From assembly GCA_023213315.1 (NCBI GenBank), contig JAKCPI010001794.1, positions 41,662 to 105,661 of the forward strand: DNA of 64,000 bases. Reading direction: 5' to 3'. This DNA is from Euborellia annulipes. Its lineage: Eukaryota; Arthropoda; Insecta; Dermaptera; Anisolabididae. The first letter of the stretch is position 1, and each line of letters begins with the position of its first letter. Both the position numbers and the translations under genes were made by a program. This document shows positions 38,413 through 50,640 of this stretch, one piece after another. A model generated the notes under the pieces. It ran no database searches. It was not told where the DNA came from and saw nothing but the letters and a program-made list of their open reading frames with translations.

Positions 38413-40239
38413 CCGAAAGAAGAAATAAATTTATACCTCAGTACTAAAAAAAAAAAAACTTTATTCTGAAAGTTCCGCACACAATACAAGGTTAATTCGT
38501 CTAAGGAATTATCTATTAAATTCATCATTCCAGATCCAAATCATAATAAGCAGCCCAATGTTGTATATTATTAATAATTTTTTCATTATTTTTCTTATAT
38601 TTCAGATTTGGAATTAATCTTCACTTTTATGGTGTCACTATTTATTTTTAAGCATCTTTTTTTAGTCAAAAAGAGGTTTAGATATAACGATATATTTTTA
38701 TATAAAATTAATTTTCATTTCTCAATAACTCTCTTCAACAAAAAGATCTTTTTTAATTTTTCCTAAAGGAACATCTCTTCTGGTTGCCCTGTCTATTATA
38801 TACATATAAAGTAAATACCTGTTAGTATTATATAAATATTTTTTGTTTGTAAATGGATCAGCAACTCTTGCGTCTCTGTCCTTGGGCCTCCTCTCTCTCT
38901 AGTTAAACCATTTTCGCATAATTCGCGGATCGATGTGCCTTGTGCCTTAATTCAACCTCCACCCATCCCGTACCATAAAACACCCCTTCCATGTAAAATT
39001 TTGAACCCTCCGTCCTTCACCTGCCATCCAACAAATTGTCGCCAGATAAAAAAAAAGCTCTGATAGAATCCTTAAAACCGCTATCTGTAGTTTGTCTTCT
39101 ATATTATTTTTCCCCTAAAAAAAGCCCAAAAATTTAATTACCACCCCCTTAAATCATATAATATAAAAAGGGTACACAATTTTTTATAATAAAAAATCTT
39201 TTTTGTATTTATCTTTTTCCTTACAAAAAAAAAAAGTATTTTATTGAAAATTAATCAATCCTTTTTGTATGAAAAAAAAAATGACCAATAATTTTAAATC
39301 AAAAAAAATCTTTTTTTATATTTTATTCTTATAAATCTTTTTAATGCTACATTTGTAGTTCCTAGTTAATAAAATAAAATTGTAATTATCAAATAGGGGG
39401 GTGCTCTCATTAATTCTTATTTTGAAATTATTTTATTGAAAAAAAGACTTAGGCATAAGAAAAGGACTCAAAATCAAATCAATGAGGGGGGCACCCCCTC
39501 ATTTCATTCATTTTCCTTTAAGACTCTCTTTTTAAATATTTTTCAATGGCTATGTGATTATAAATATTAGAATAAATAATATATATATATTAATATATAT
39601 ACAGGAGGCGCCTATTTAAGAAATTATTTTGGCTTCTCCTTCAAAATCAAAAAAAAAAAAATGTATAATAAATAAATTATAAATAAAATGAGATTTTGTA
39701 AGCGATTGTTTATCATTTCATATTGGCCTATATTAGAGCTTTGTGTGGGATCACAATTTGCACACTTAAAACTCTGTATATATATAAAATATATATATAT
39801 TTATTTATTTATTGAAAATTTTTTAATTATAGTATTAAAAAAAAAAATTACTCTTGTTGTTTTTTAAGAAACAAAAAAAAATCAAAATAATATATTCCTC
39901 TTTGTTTAAAAAAAAATAAATAACGCGATCCTCACTTTGTGATGATTTTACACATGGTGTTTGTACTTTTTCTGTACTTAAGAGATTTTAAATATTATAT
40001 TTTAATTGAATTAAGTTTTAAATTTAAATATAATATACACAAATAAATAAGTGTGTGTATATAAATATAAATAAATAAATATATATATCATATATATATA
40101 TATATATAAATAATTAAATTAATGAATATATATTATATAATATTGATATAATATATATTGTACTATTATGAATAGAGCAAAAAATAACATTAAATATTGT
40201 ATATTCGAAGATATGTTTGTTGTTTTGTTTTCCAAAGAA
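38413..40239. other. Intergenic AT-rich DNA with TA microsatellites
   Basis: Convergent intergenic space between Ptp10D and the two-exon gene. (TA)n tracts at 39580-39600, 39778-39800 and 40080-40140. No gene seen. Confidence 0.6.
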
Positions 40240-40245
40240 TTTATT
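40240..40245 (-). promoter_or_regulatory. Candidate poly(A) signal of the two-exon gene
   Basis: AATAAA on the minus strand lies 37 bases after the stop codon at 40283, a typical distance. Confidence 0.45.
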
Positions 40246-40282
40246 TGTTAGTTTGTTAGCAGGTGGGTTTGTTTCTTTTCTT

Positions 40283-43200
40283 TTAGGAGTTGTCAGTGGA
40301 GGTGACGATTTGCCTGGTGTTTTCGGTGCCGATTTCGCTCGCGTCACTCTCTTCCTCGGCGAGAAGTTGGACGGTCGCCTCACGAGCTTCACGAGCCTCT
40401 CGAGGCATCAACGAAGTATCCTCAGAAGAAGCACTCGAAACAGCCGATTCTCCTTCTTTCGATTGATCAGATGTTTTCGTATCTTTGCGTCCGAATCGGA
40501 ACAATCGACTAAAACGTCCAGTTGTCGTCGGCCGAGAAGGGTCCTGTGCAAATTTTTTGTTCAGTCATTTCAAAATAAATAAATTCTTTAAAGCCCCCGC
40601 CAGATTCTCACGGAGTAACTTTTGTGAGGATACTCGCCAAGGTTATACGAGGCGATGAACTAGCATCCACACTCTTGCGTTATTCCGCGAGCACCTCAGT
40701 ACCATGAGTGACACCGAAGTAGTAGCAGCAGCTGATATTTGTGCATATAGCTATTATAAAGATGTTGATAATAGAAGTGGCTGTCCAGCGATTAGAATGA
40801 TGAAGGAAGAGAGGATGTCAGCCAAAAAGGAGCCTCTATCGAATAAAAATCTCCACTAAGAATACATTTCGGGTTTAATTAGATAAATCCATCATCAGTT
40901 GAGACTTGGCCGTGTTGACTGATATGCAAATTTTGTATTTTTATATAATTTTGTATATGTTTATATATAACAACTCTATCTGTATCTCAACGGTGTATAC
41001 CTTGAGATTGCCAATAATCTCTTAAGAACTGATGATGGATTTATCTAATTAAACCCGAAACGTCTTCTTAGTGGAGATTTTTATTCGATAGAGGCTCCTT
41101 TTTGGCTGACATCCTCTCTTCCTTCATCATTCTAATAGCTATTATAAATTTGTTTATATTTTTTTAAAGAAGAAAAATGAAAAATCTGGTGTGACTGGTC
41201 GCAAGTGGCCCGAGTAAAGCCTCAAAACTCTCGTTTCACGGTCAACTGCGTTTAAATTCGCGAGAGTCTGGAGGGACATAATAATAAAATATAATAAAAG
41301 TGATATTCCCTCCAGGGTCGCCGAGAGCCGCCCCTCAGGTGTATATTAATATGGACTTCCAGCCCCCTCTCAAATTTAGAGCCTAAAAAGGGTTCAAGAA
41401 ATTTTTTTTAACCCTATGCATTTTCTCATGCGATTGTTTCAGAGTTTTTATAAAATAAGATGGAAATCTTAATTATAATTCACGTATGAATCAAAAAAGT
41501 TTCCATTAAATAAAATTTAGAAAAGGCATGAGCTCGGCTCAAAAATGCCCAGTGAACATTCACAAAATTGACAATTAATATATATACTTGATAAGAATTA
41601 ATAATAATTGGGCCGGCACCCTAGGATAAGGGTAGTCCACCCGCCGCGAAAGCGTGGAGGTTCGCAAACTTGCTATCTTAAAAGAATTAATATATCCTCA
41701 TGACAGATGGCCAAAAAAATGGAATGGCATGTTTCGTATGATGGAAAATTGTTCTGACAAACAAAACTTTTAAACCTTACTGAAAGAAAGAAAGATAAAT
41801 AATATTAAAATTGCATCTTTTCGTCTGACGCTCTGGTGCTATTTAGATAGCAAGAGACATGTTGAGAGAGATGATTTGATAAGAAAGCATTCTCATTATA
41901 ATTATATATTTTTAAATTCATTCAACTTGTAGCTTGCTTGATTATCGAAAATAATTTGAAAGTTCTATTAAATTTTTTTTTATATAAAAAGTTTAATGTT
42001 AAGGCTGAGCACACCAATTGAGCAAAACGTTTTCGAACAAAACGTTTTGTCCAAGAGCAAATAGTTTTGCTCGATGATAACGCACACCGATTGAGCAAAA
42101 ACGTTTTCAAACAAAATGTTTTGTCCAAGAGAAAACGTTTTGCTTGATGACAACGCACAGATTGAGCAAAACGCTCAATGGCAAAACATTTTGCTCTATG
42201 ATAATGCACACCGATTGAGCAAAAACGTTTTCGAACAAAATGTTTTGTCCAAGAGAAAACATTTTGCTTGATGCCAACGCACAGATTGAGTAAAATCCTC
42301 AATGGCATAACATTTTGTTCAATGATGTCGAATCATGTCCAATTATGTTTTGTCTCTTCGGTGTGCTTTGACTCATTGAAAACCATTGAAAAAACAGTGT
42401 TAAGCAAAAAAGTTTTGTTCGAAAATGTTTTTGCTCAATTGGTGTGTTTTTCAGCGTAACTGACTTTAAAAGCTATTCATTCTTTAAAAAAATCTTTGAG
42501 AAGATTTAAGAAATATTACAGGATTTCTTCTTTTCATCTATTATTATCTTTAAGAATAAAAAAAGTACGAATATAGATATATATTTTTTTTTCTTATAAG
42601 AAAAGTATAAATTAGTTATTTGGAAAAAAATGTCTCTTATTATTGGCTGCATTCTCTCCTTGAAAATCAAATTCTTCAAAAACCACGATTCTTATAAAAT
42701 ATATACGCTTTTTTGAGAAGAATCTGATATTTTAATTTCAAAAGAGATATATGGAAGATGTTTAAATATATATATATGTTAAATTTATTTAAGGTCTTTT
42801 TCGGCATCTAAGGCCATTTAGACCCCATCCCTATTTATTTCAAATGATTGATAGATAATTCAAATGAAATAAAAAGGGAAGCGAACTCGGGACCTTAGGC
42901 ACGAGAAGCTAATGTCTTCTCTCTAAGTCACGGGTCAAGGGCATATATATATGCCTATATACTTAGCTCATACAAGAACATTGCCGAAAATTAAAAATTT
43001 TACTAACTTTTAAAATTTGATGCAGTCAAAGTCAGAAACTACTGTATATCCACCCCAAAATTCGATCATAGATTTATCAAGCCATACTCTCTCTTAAGAA
43101 TAATTGAACGCTTAGAAAGAAAGAAACTTACACATTCTTTATCTCCTGATTTTTGTGGAGTTGGCTGATTGGATTTCGCCACAGAATTCTCCTTAGAGAA

Positions 43201-43476
43201 GAGGCTCTCTTCGAGTTTCTTGAGTTGCCTGGGTAAAGTGAGACGCGCTGACTTTTTCGAAGACAGATCAATTTTGTCCTTGTCTTTGTCTCTGTCCTCC
43301 TCCTCCTCACTCAATGCAGGCGACTGTTGTTGGGGACTGTTGTTATTGTTCGTCTTGGAATTTCCGCCACGAAGAACTCGGCCAAAGATCGCCCATCTTG
43401 AGTCCTTCTTTACAGCTCCTGTTTTTTCCTGGTTCTCTTCCCCACTGGCTAACGATGCCTCCTCAGATGTCGACAT
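40283..43476 (-). CDS. Unrecognised two-exon gene, charged and disordered 201-residue protein
   Basis: Exon 1 (43476-43132, 115 codons) starts at the first ATG after an in-frame TGA and ends at a perfect GTAAGT. Exon 2 (40543-40283) follows a CAG acceptor, is in phase 0 and ends in TAA. The product starts MSTSEEASLASGEENQEKTG and is rich in Ser, Glu, Lys and Asp, with an Asn/Gln patch and an acidic run (SEEEEDRDKDKDKIDL). Two short basic-aromatic motifs look alike: SRWAIFGRVLRGG near residue 28 and GRFSRLFRFGRKD near residue 122. No signal peptide or membrane segment is visible. I do not recognise the family. A poly(A) signal candidate follows closely. The 2.6-kb intron holds a hammerhead-like foldback and a TIR-bounded repeat array. 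Splice signals, phase and GC-richer codons argue that it is real. Confidence 0.65.
40864..40898 (-). ncRNA. Hammerhead-ribozyme-like core, left arm
   Basis: On the minus strand: CTGATGA, T, a stem closed by GG/CC with TTTA/TAAA, then GAAATGT. It mirrors the core at 41029 in a 350-bp foldback. Confidence 0.4.
41029..41064 (+). ncRNA. Hammerhead-ribozyme-like core, best match
   Basis: Exact CTGATGA, one T, stem II (GG and TTTA pairing with TAAA and CC), then GAAACGTC. All conserved core bases of a hammerhead are present; stem III would be only the self-complementary ACGT, as in Penelope-type ribozymes. Confidence 0.5.
41613..41668 (+). repeat. tRNA-like fragment
   Basis: CACCCTAGGATAAGGGTAGT and GTGGAGGTTCGCAAAC resemble boxes A and B. 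No cloverleaf I would trust. Confidence 0.3.
42004..42455. repeat. TIR-bounded minisatellite of an AAAACGTTTT motif
   Basis: Ends GCTGAGCACACCAATTGAGC and GCTCAATTGGTGTG. Inside, GCACACCGATTGAGCAAAAA and TTTTGTCCAAGAG recur four to five times, direct and inverted. A lone relative lies at 48970-49015 in parkin intron 2. Confidence 0.7.
42785..42945 (-). mobile_element. Second SINE family, reverse copy
   Basis: AAGGTCTTTTTCGGCATCTA, CATTTAGACCCCATCCC; head side TCTAAGTCACGGGTCAAGG. Confidence 0.6.
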
Positions 43477-45414
43477 CTCATCGAAGCAAAAATTTCGTTC
43501 TCAACAGATACTAATATAACAAGAATTATTATTAATAATTTTAAAAAAATAATAAATCTTTACCAGTTTATTTACAATTTTATGAGAACTGGCAACAATA
43601 AGGGTATTTTTCTCTTGCATTATTTCACTGCCATTTTGATTATTTATAAACAAAAATACTTTATGTTTATTTGCTTGTTTAAAGAAAAGGATTAAGAAAC
43701 CGCCATCAGGATCTCATATGATAAAAGCAATGCGTTTTAATAAAATTCAATCGGAGTGCCAGGATTCATGTCAACGACAGTACATCTTTAATAATAGAAT
43801 TCAAAAGATTTGAAAAGAATTAAAACCTGTAAAAATAAGAGGCCATGGAAGCAAGTGTTAATTAAAAGCATTAGCTCACCATATTTATAAAATCTCTGGG
43901 AAAAACAACCTTTTTTTAAATGGTTGATTAATTCATTCGAAAGGTAATAAAAATTTTAATCTCTAATGTTTAAATAATTAAATAAAAGTTTCATAACATC
44001 TTGTGTGTGCGAAAATTGTCAACATTTTTATTAAAATAATCGGCTTATACCGTAGGTTACATTTTTTTTTGTTTGTTTACAAAATAATTTATATTATACA
44101 TCGACTTGTGAATTTCATTCTCTGATTTGATCGTCGTGGAATTTAGAGTGTAGGTATTTTAAAATATTTACCAAATAAAACCTTCTACGACTGCTTCTTT
44201 ATGTATTCAATCACTTTCAGAGCTTTAGGGCTTGATATAGAAAGCATATAGATATAGAAAACAGTACTAAAGTTCTCAGCATGGTCTAAAATAAAACTTT
44301 TGATTACCAGGCAACTAAAAAAAGAAATAAATAACAGTAGAGTTGCTGTTCTTGATCGTAATATATTTTTTAGTTATTTAAAAAAAAAAAAAAAAATTGA
44401 TCTTCTAAAGTCTTTTTCGCCAACTGAGGTGGTATGAACTGAATAGGAAATCGTGACTGCTGAAATTAAAGAAGATGCAGCAAATAGTTGAGCCTCTATT
44501 TTAAATAAAATATATATATATATACTTATCTTTGCATACACCCGGTCGCGGAAACCTTCCAGAACATATTATATATATAAAATTATTAATTAAATATTAG
44601 TCTATATAGCCAGGGGCCTGGCAAGAGCGGATCCAGAGGAGTTTCTTGGGGGAGAGGGGGAGGGGGGGGGGGTAATCTGGTGTGACTGATCGCACAGCAC
44701 ACAATTTTTTTTTTTAATTTCGGTAATTTAAAGGCGCATTCTGTACTTGTTTACCAGAATATATATACAAATCAAATTTTTAAGTATTAATTTTTAAAAT
44801 TTTACATTAAAAATAAAATTTTATTCGGAAAAAAAATATTTTTCTCAAATCTTGGGGCGAGGGGGAGGGGGTGGGGGTATATATAGTTCATTATAGGCTT
44901 CCGACTTCTGAGTATGTCTACTTGTTGGTATTTATATAAATACTAATTGACAATACATGTGCATTGTATTACTAAACTACCTTATACATTTAAACAAGCA
45001 ATTTACTTTTGTTTGTTTATGGCTTATGTAAGCAAACCATTTCTAAACATTTTTTTTTTAAAATTTAAAAAAAAACTATTTTAGGTAAAAAAAAGAAAAT
45101 CCGGAAAAAAAAAGAAAAGTTTTTTTTTTGGGAAAAATCAAAGAACAATAAGGGGGATTTTTGATTTACTTTTTTAGTTTTTTCAATTTTATAAAAAAAA
45201 AAATGACCTAGCTTCCACTTCAGCCGAGGCGTCCCAAATTAAGAGATTTTTATTTAAAATAGAGGCTCAATTAATGACTGCATCCCTTTCCATTTAAATT
45301 GGTTGTAAATATTAAGAAAATTAATCTTTCCGTCTGTCATCTATATTCGATTTATTAATTTAATTTTTGAATAACACGAATCCAAATTAAATTAATATTT
45401 TTTGAAATAAAATT
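43477..45414. other. Intergenic region between the two-exon gene and parkin
   Basis: Should hold the promoter of the minus-strand two-exon gene near 43480-43600. A hAT MITE copy and a SINE are listed separately. No gene. Confidence 0.5.
44625..44885 (+). mobile_element. hAT MITE, GCGGATCCAG family, truncated
   Basis: Begins AAGAGCGGATCCAGAGGAG and shares the interior (CGCACAGCACACAATTTTTT, AAAGGCGCATTCTGTACTTG). The right terminal repeat is missing. Confidence 0.65.
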
Positions 45415-45735
45415 TTGTTGCATGCGAAGAGATGCGAACCTAGCTCAGGGGCCCACATCTTGTGGGTACGTGGATGGCGACCACGAGCTGCCCTAGCTGG
45501 GACTGGCAGTACTTCTGTTCTTTGCATGTCAGTCCCTTCTATATTTTCAACAGACGTCAGACCGTGCGAAGGGCCGGCCTGTTCTATTCCTTCCCGGTCG
45601 CAAAAACCCATGAACCGCCAATCCCGCACCTCGGGATTAAGGCGAAGAAAGAAGAAGAGGAGATGCGAACCCCACACCCCTAGCATAACCGGCAAAGATC
45701 TCTGCCACTATACTAAAGCCCATAAGCCTTTTTAG
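45415..45735 (-). mobile_element. Third tRNA-derived SINE family
   Basis: On the minus strand the head has TAGTATAGTGGCAGAGAT (box A-like) and GGGGTTCGCATCTC (box B-like); the body has the GTACGTGGATGGCGACCACG block. Overlapping open frames here are by-products of the GC-rich repeat. The body recurs at 50948. Confidence 0.65.
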
Positions 45736-45901
45736 TGATATGAAGTTATTTTGATTGATTCATTACGATTAATGAAAATCCTAGTTTTATCAAAATGATT
45801 TCGTTAAAATAAATAATTAAATTAAAATACCCTCACAGAATTTGTTTTCGTTTGTTTAAGAAGCAGAAGACTATAAAAAATAATTTTGATAAAATGTTTT
45901 T

Positions 45902-45907
45902 TTTATT
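45902..45907 (-). promoter_or_regulatory. Candidate poly(A) signal of parkin
   Basis: AATAAA on the minus strand lies about 48 bases downstream of the parkin stop codon. Confidence 0.45.
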
Positions 45908-45955
45908 TTAAAACAATCCAAAATAGTAGATATATCGTGATTGAGTGTTTATCGA

Positions 45956-48900
45956 TTATCCGAACCAATGCGATCCCATACAATCCCTGGTCCATTCAGT
46001 TTGGCAAATCCAGCACCAATGGAATCCGCATTGAGGCCTGGTGCAGACCATGTGCATACATCCTCCAGCCCTCTCCGTTGCAGTTCTGCACATGGGACAA
46101 GGTTTCGTTGTTACTTTGATCGCTACGCGACTCGCGGCATCCCATCGGGCCTAAAAGAACAGTTAAGAAAATAAATTATTTACAAAAGTTTTTTTTTAGT
46201 GTAAAGACCAGTAGAATATAATTTACAGTGATATATCACTGATAATTTAAATGGATTTTTGGTTTGCCTTTAGATTCTATTAAAATTTGAGTGTATTCAT
46301 TTTGGCTTAGAGGCATTCGCAGTTAACACTTGTTTTAATTATAAATTTTACAATAAAATTATTGATTGATATATAAAAAAATTTTACATTATCGAAATTT
46401 ATATTACTAATATTCTCCTCAAGTGGTGTTGCTGATGGTTTATTTAAGAAAGAAAAAAAAAAGATAATCAAAGGACCTGAGCTGCCCGGGCAGGATCGAC
46501 GCTGTATCTCGCAGCAGCATCCCCCTCTCCGGCGATATTCTCTTCTTCAGGTGCGCATTCCCCGATGTGATATCCTTGGAGACATCGACGACAAAAAACA
46601 AACTATAAAAGTATAAAGAACAACATAATTATTATTTTATTAAAATCAGTAAAAGGCAAAGGATGTTTGTCTACTATTATATATATATATAAATTGGGAA
46701 TGATACACACCCCACATCCGCCTTCGCAGACAATCCGAATGCATTCTGGATCAGCCAAAATGCCCATACCACAATCAGGCTGAGGGCATAAAACTCCACC
46801 GGAATTTAAAACAAACTCTTCGGTTCCAAATCTTTGATATTGAGCATACTGGAAAAGAAAATCTATGTTAAAAAATCAATTTCTATGCATATCCTTGTAA
46901 AGAATCATTTACTTGTTGAGGTGTGAGTAATTTGAAATGATGAGACTCCTGAATAAACGAATTTTGACAGCCGGCTGGACATGGCAAAGTGTATCCGTAT
47001 TCGGTATTAAAAATAAATTGTCGTTCACGTAATTTCGATTCACAATAAATTCGGAAACATTCAAGACATGTGACGTGTTCGGATTCGCAGGAGAAAACGA
47101 GGACCGGATCGCTGTATAAAAAAAAAAACAAACAAAGAACATTAAAACTTATTTTAATTGGATTTACACAAGCAATTATGATTTTAATTATAAATTGTGG
47201 AAGTGATTTGTTGTGAAGAACTGAGGTGTTGGTAGTTAAATAATAATAAAAAACGGTAGTTTTTTTTGTTGCAGGGTTATTATGGGCTCAGACTGCGCTA
47301 GCATTCAGTTTCGATGGTTATAATTCAAAAACTTCAGGCCTGGAAATCACAATAAAGTTTCAAATAATATATATAATAATACGAATTAACTATTTTTTTT
47401 TTTTGTTTTTTGTTTGAATTTTTCTTTTTATAGACATTTTAAAATCGTATATATATATAATTAATACTTTCATTTCTCTTTAATATTAAATTATATAATA
47501 ATAAATTAAATTCATAGAGTTGAGTTTTATGATTAACATATTTTTGAAAAACGATTAAAATTTTTTGCATTTAATATAAATAAATCAAACAAATAACAAA
47601 AAAATCGTTGATTAGTATTATTATATACCTACTATTTGTAACTTTATTGTGATTTCCAGGTCTGAAGATGATATTATGAATTATAACCATAGAAACTGAA
47701 CGCAGCCCAAAATAAACCTGCAACAAAAAAACTACCGTTTTTTATTATTATTTAACTTCCAACACCTCAGTTTTTTCACAACAAATTGCTTTCACAATTT
47801 TTAATTAAAATTAAAACTTATTATTAAGTTGGCTGTCGGAATGTTAATATTTTACAGGCGTAGAAGTTCTGATGAAAAATATATCAATCGCCCATATAAT
47901 AATTTTTATAAATTATTGTCAGATGAAGATTCAAAACTGAATTGATGAATGAATGTATCCAGGCAATCATCAGTCTCAGGATTTTGTTTTGCGGTGCCCG
48001 AAATCTCTTGATTGTATTTTTTTCTATTGGCATAGAGAAAGTATTGAAATTCCTAAAAATTAAAATAATTTCTTTCCTAAATTACTTGCCTGACATCAGT
48101 GCAAGCGAGACAAGGAACATCTCTTAAATTAGAGCGAATTAAATTCAATGCCACGGCGGTATCGTCTTCGCCTTGGCTTGTATGTCCGGCACATTTGAAG
48201 TAGAATTCCACATAATGAACACCTTCACATTCGCCTGGCTAGAACAACAAATAAATGCCCTAATCAACCAAGCAAAAAGAATGAGTTTTTCAACAAGCAT
48301 GCTTACACAATCAGGCGTCTCGCAAAGACCGGAGATTTGATGAGGCTGAAGGACATCTGACCAACTTTGAGGATCCCGATCGACAGTTATGGCCCCTTCA
48401 CGACAAGTGGCACATCGAACTCGTAATTTGCCGGGTTTTAATCCTTGGCATGGAGACGAGCAATAGACAAAAAACTGAGCACGTAACCGAGCACGATCTG
48501 AAAGTAAGTCAAAATAATTATATACACTATAACCCCTCTTATCCGGCCTCGGATCAACCAGTCTATCCCTTTAGTATTATAAATTACATATATATATATC
48601 ATACATTATTTTTATTATAACATAATTAAACTGTGTGGAGCATCATTGTGCAATATGTTCGTTAAGATGGTGAAAAGGGAGGGGGAGATCCCGTATTTGT
48701 TTACTCGATTGCTTGCCATCTCTACATATTTATGTTTATTCATGACACCTGATTATATATGTAGGTTTTTTTTTTTTAATGAAAATCAATTTTTCACTAA
48801 AACCTCGGATAACCGGCTTTGATCTTGGTCCCGACTAGACCGGTTAAGAGGGATTCTACTGTACTATGAAAAGCAGAAGAAAAAACTTTTTAATATTAAT

Positions 48901-49507
48901 CTGTCTTTCCCTTGGGAGGAAACTTAAAGACCCAATTGACTGTCAAAATAATGACATTTGACTCATATTTTTTTTTGCGACAAAATGTTTTGTCCAAGAA
49001 CAAAACGTTTTGCTTTTTTCAGATGTTTTAAATTAAAATTTTAAATATCTCACCTTCTTCTGTTATACTTGGGTCTGAAATATCACTTTCACTTAATTGA
49101 AAATCAGTTAAAGTTTCACATAAAGGTTCACCCGGTTCATTCGCTTCGTTTAAACTATCCTTATAACTCAGACGTCTTCTTCGGATCGGTTTAGATTTCA
49201 CGGCATGTAGGATACTTTGTTCTCCTAAATCACATTCCTAAAAAAAAAAAAAAAAATATTCTTAAAAAACTTTGTCAAGGATTACAAAAAAGGTTTCATT
49301 TATGAAGGATGGACATTGCAAATTCCATATATATATATATATATTATATATAATATTGGGTTTTTAATTAACCTAATAATGCGTTAACTAAAAATTTCTA
49401 TCTAAAATGTGCCAACCGAAAAAAAAAGTTATTTAAATTAAGTCTGCATTTTCTCTAATTCATCAAGTCTATTTTATGGGCTTTGGGAGACATAGCATAT
49501 ATTCGTA

Positions 49508-49545
<38 letters not shown>

Positions 49546-50160
49546 TTTAAGATTAGTATAATAGGAAGGAAATACCTTAAATTTAAATTGGGCATATATA
49601 TATATATACTCTGTATATATAGTGTGAGAGAGAATGATAACACGAGAAATTTTAACTTATATATAATTCAGGCACATTTTATTATCGGCCAAAGATTAGA
49701 GAGTTTTATATAATGTTTTACTTATTTATTTATGAAATAATTAAAGGCTTTTAGCAAAATTAATTTCATGATTAAAAATAGAAATTTTATTATCTGAATA
49801 CTTATTAGTTATTATTTTAATTAATTGGAAAAATGACAATTTAATTAAAAAGAAGAGAATGAATTGTGTATAAAAGAGAAATTAATTAAAAACAAAACTT
49901 ACCTCAATAGCAATAGAATCATCGAGTTCTTTGCCCGCAAAAATAATTTTCACATCTTGGGGAGAAATTCCAAGTTTCGGTCCGACAACTTCTTTAACAT
50001 CTTTAATTTGCCATTTGGGATCGATTTCGACATTTAATGTATTCCCCGTATTGGTTTTAATATAAATACTAAGCGTATTTTTGATAGTTCGTCCTCCAAA
50101 ACTCAATAAACCCAACATTGCATTGAAGATACTTTTCAAAAAGGTTATAATAAAACTCAT
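45956..50160 (-). CDS. park: Parkin, RBR-type E3 ubiquitin ligase
   Basis: Eight exons (50160-49903, 49237-49054, 48497-48307, 48238-48090, 47111-46913, 46848-46711, 46602-46477, 46150-45956) sum to 1440 bases and join in phase to 479 residues, the length of fly parkin. Order: Ubl (about 29-101, with [11 protein letters not shown] and Ser94 in EQSILHAV, the PINK1 target serine of the family), RING0 (RRAQFF-type segment and Cys cluster), RING1 (PCLACTDV...HVTCLECF), IBR ([11 protein letters not shown]...[13 protein letters not shown]), REP helix (ARW), and RING2 with catalytic Cys446 in AGGCMHMVC, ending HWFG. Known role: PINK1-activated ubiquitination of outer mitochondrial membrane proteins in mitophagy. 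Odd points: 14 extra residues before the Met15 that corresponds to the fly start, a GC-AG intron after exon 4, and Ala in place of the usual Asp two residues before the GG of RING2. Confidence 0.96.
47196..47799. repeat. Foldback element in parkin intron 4
   Basis: Arms of about 160 bp (AAAAAACGGTAGTTTTTTTT, GGAAATCACAATAAAGTTT) are mirrored around an AT-rich loop. It makes up most of the GC-AG intron. Confidence 0.8.
47662..47697 (+). ncRNA. Hammerhead-ribozyme-like core in parkin intron
   Basis: CTGAAGA, T, an AT-rich stem II region (GATATTATG/CATA), then GAAACTGA. The strand is opposite to parkin transcription. Confidence 0.35.
49511..49545. repeat. TA microsatellite in parkin intron 1 region
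   Basis: Uninterrupted TA repeats; more at 49325-49350, 50695-50720, 50755-50780 and 60700-60726. Confidence 0.8.
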
Positions 50161-50479
50161 AATTTGACTAGAAGGGATTTTTTTTATTATTTAACCGGGA
50201 TTTGAACTTTTTAGATATCTACATAAATTTTGTGAGCTTATATAAAAGAAAAATGAAATCGTTGAGAAAAGTCATGATTGACAATTGATAAATATTGCGT
50301 GATTTGATATTTTCATGGATGTATTTGATCAAGGTGAATGAATCAGGAATGAATGAACTGGTGGGAAAAATGCGCGGACAAGTTCAAATTTTCTTCAAAA
50401 ATAAATACAATATTTTTTTTATTTGTATATATTTAATTACAAGTACAGTTGTCTACTAACTTTAACATAACACTATTTT

Positions 50480-50640
50480 ATTTTTACTTTCTCTTACCTT
50501 TATATATGTTAATATGTAGAGAGAGAAAGTATTGAATTCATTTCAAAAATTCGATGTCGAGATTTTGATAGATATTCACGTGTACCTTTGTAAGAGCGTG
50601 CTGTGCGACCAGTCACACCTGATTAAGTATTAATTTGAAT
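50480..50640 (+). repeat. Dispersed repeat family fragments upstream of parkin
   Basis: TTTACTTTCTCTTACCTTTA, TTCAAAAATTCGATGTCGAG and GTGCGACCAGTCACACC. More fragments lie at 835-895, 9610-9720, 14255-14365, 29380-29410, 33870-33930 and 50830-50890. Confidence 0.65.

Larger units (their letters stand above)
40785..41141. repeat. Foldback element in intron of the two-exon gene
   Basis: Arms of about 120 bp (ATGATGAAGGAAGAGAGGAT and complement) each carry a hammerhead-like core; the loop is about 110 bp. Confidence 0.8.

Noticed and set aside
40217..40582. 121-codon plus-strand frame
   Set aside because: It is the antisense shadow of exon 2 of the two-exon minus-strand gene.
42004..42455. 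CRISPR-like array
   Set aside because: Units are direct and inverted, with no uniform unique spacers, in a eukaryotic intron.
42268..42459. Open frames over the 42-kb array
   Set aside because: Repeat-driven; both strands are open because the units are self-complementary.
43169..43519. 116-codon plus-strand frame
   Set aside because: Antisense shadow of exon 1 of the same gene.
45415..45735. Three overlapping open frames of 70-106 codons
   Set aside because: They coincide with a GC-rich tRNA-derived SINE whose body recurs at 50948.
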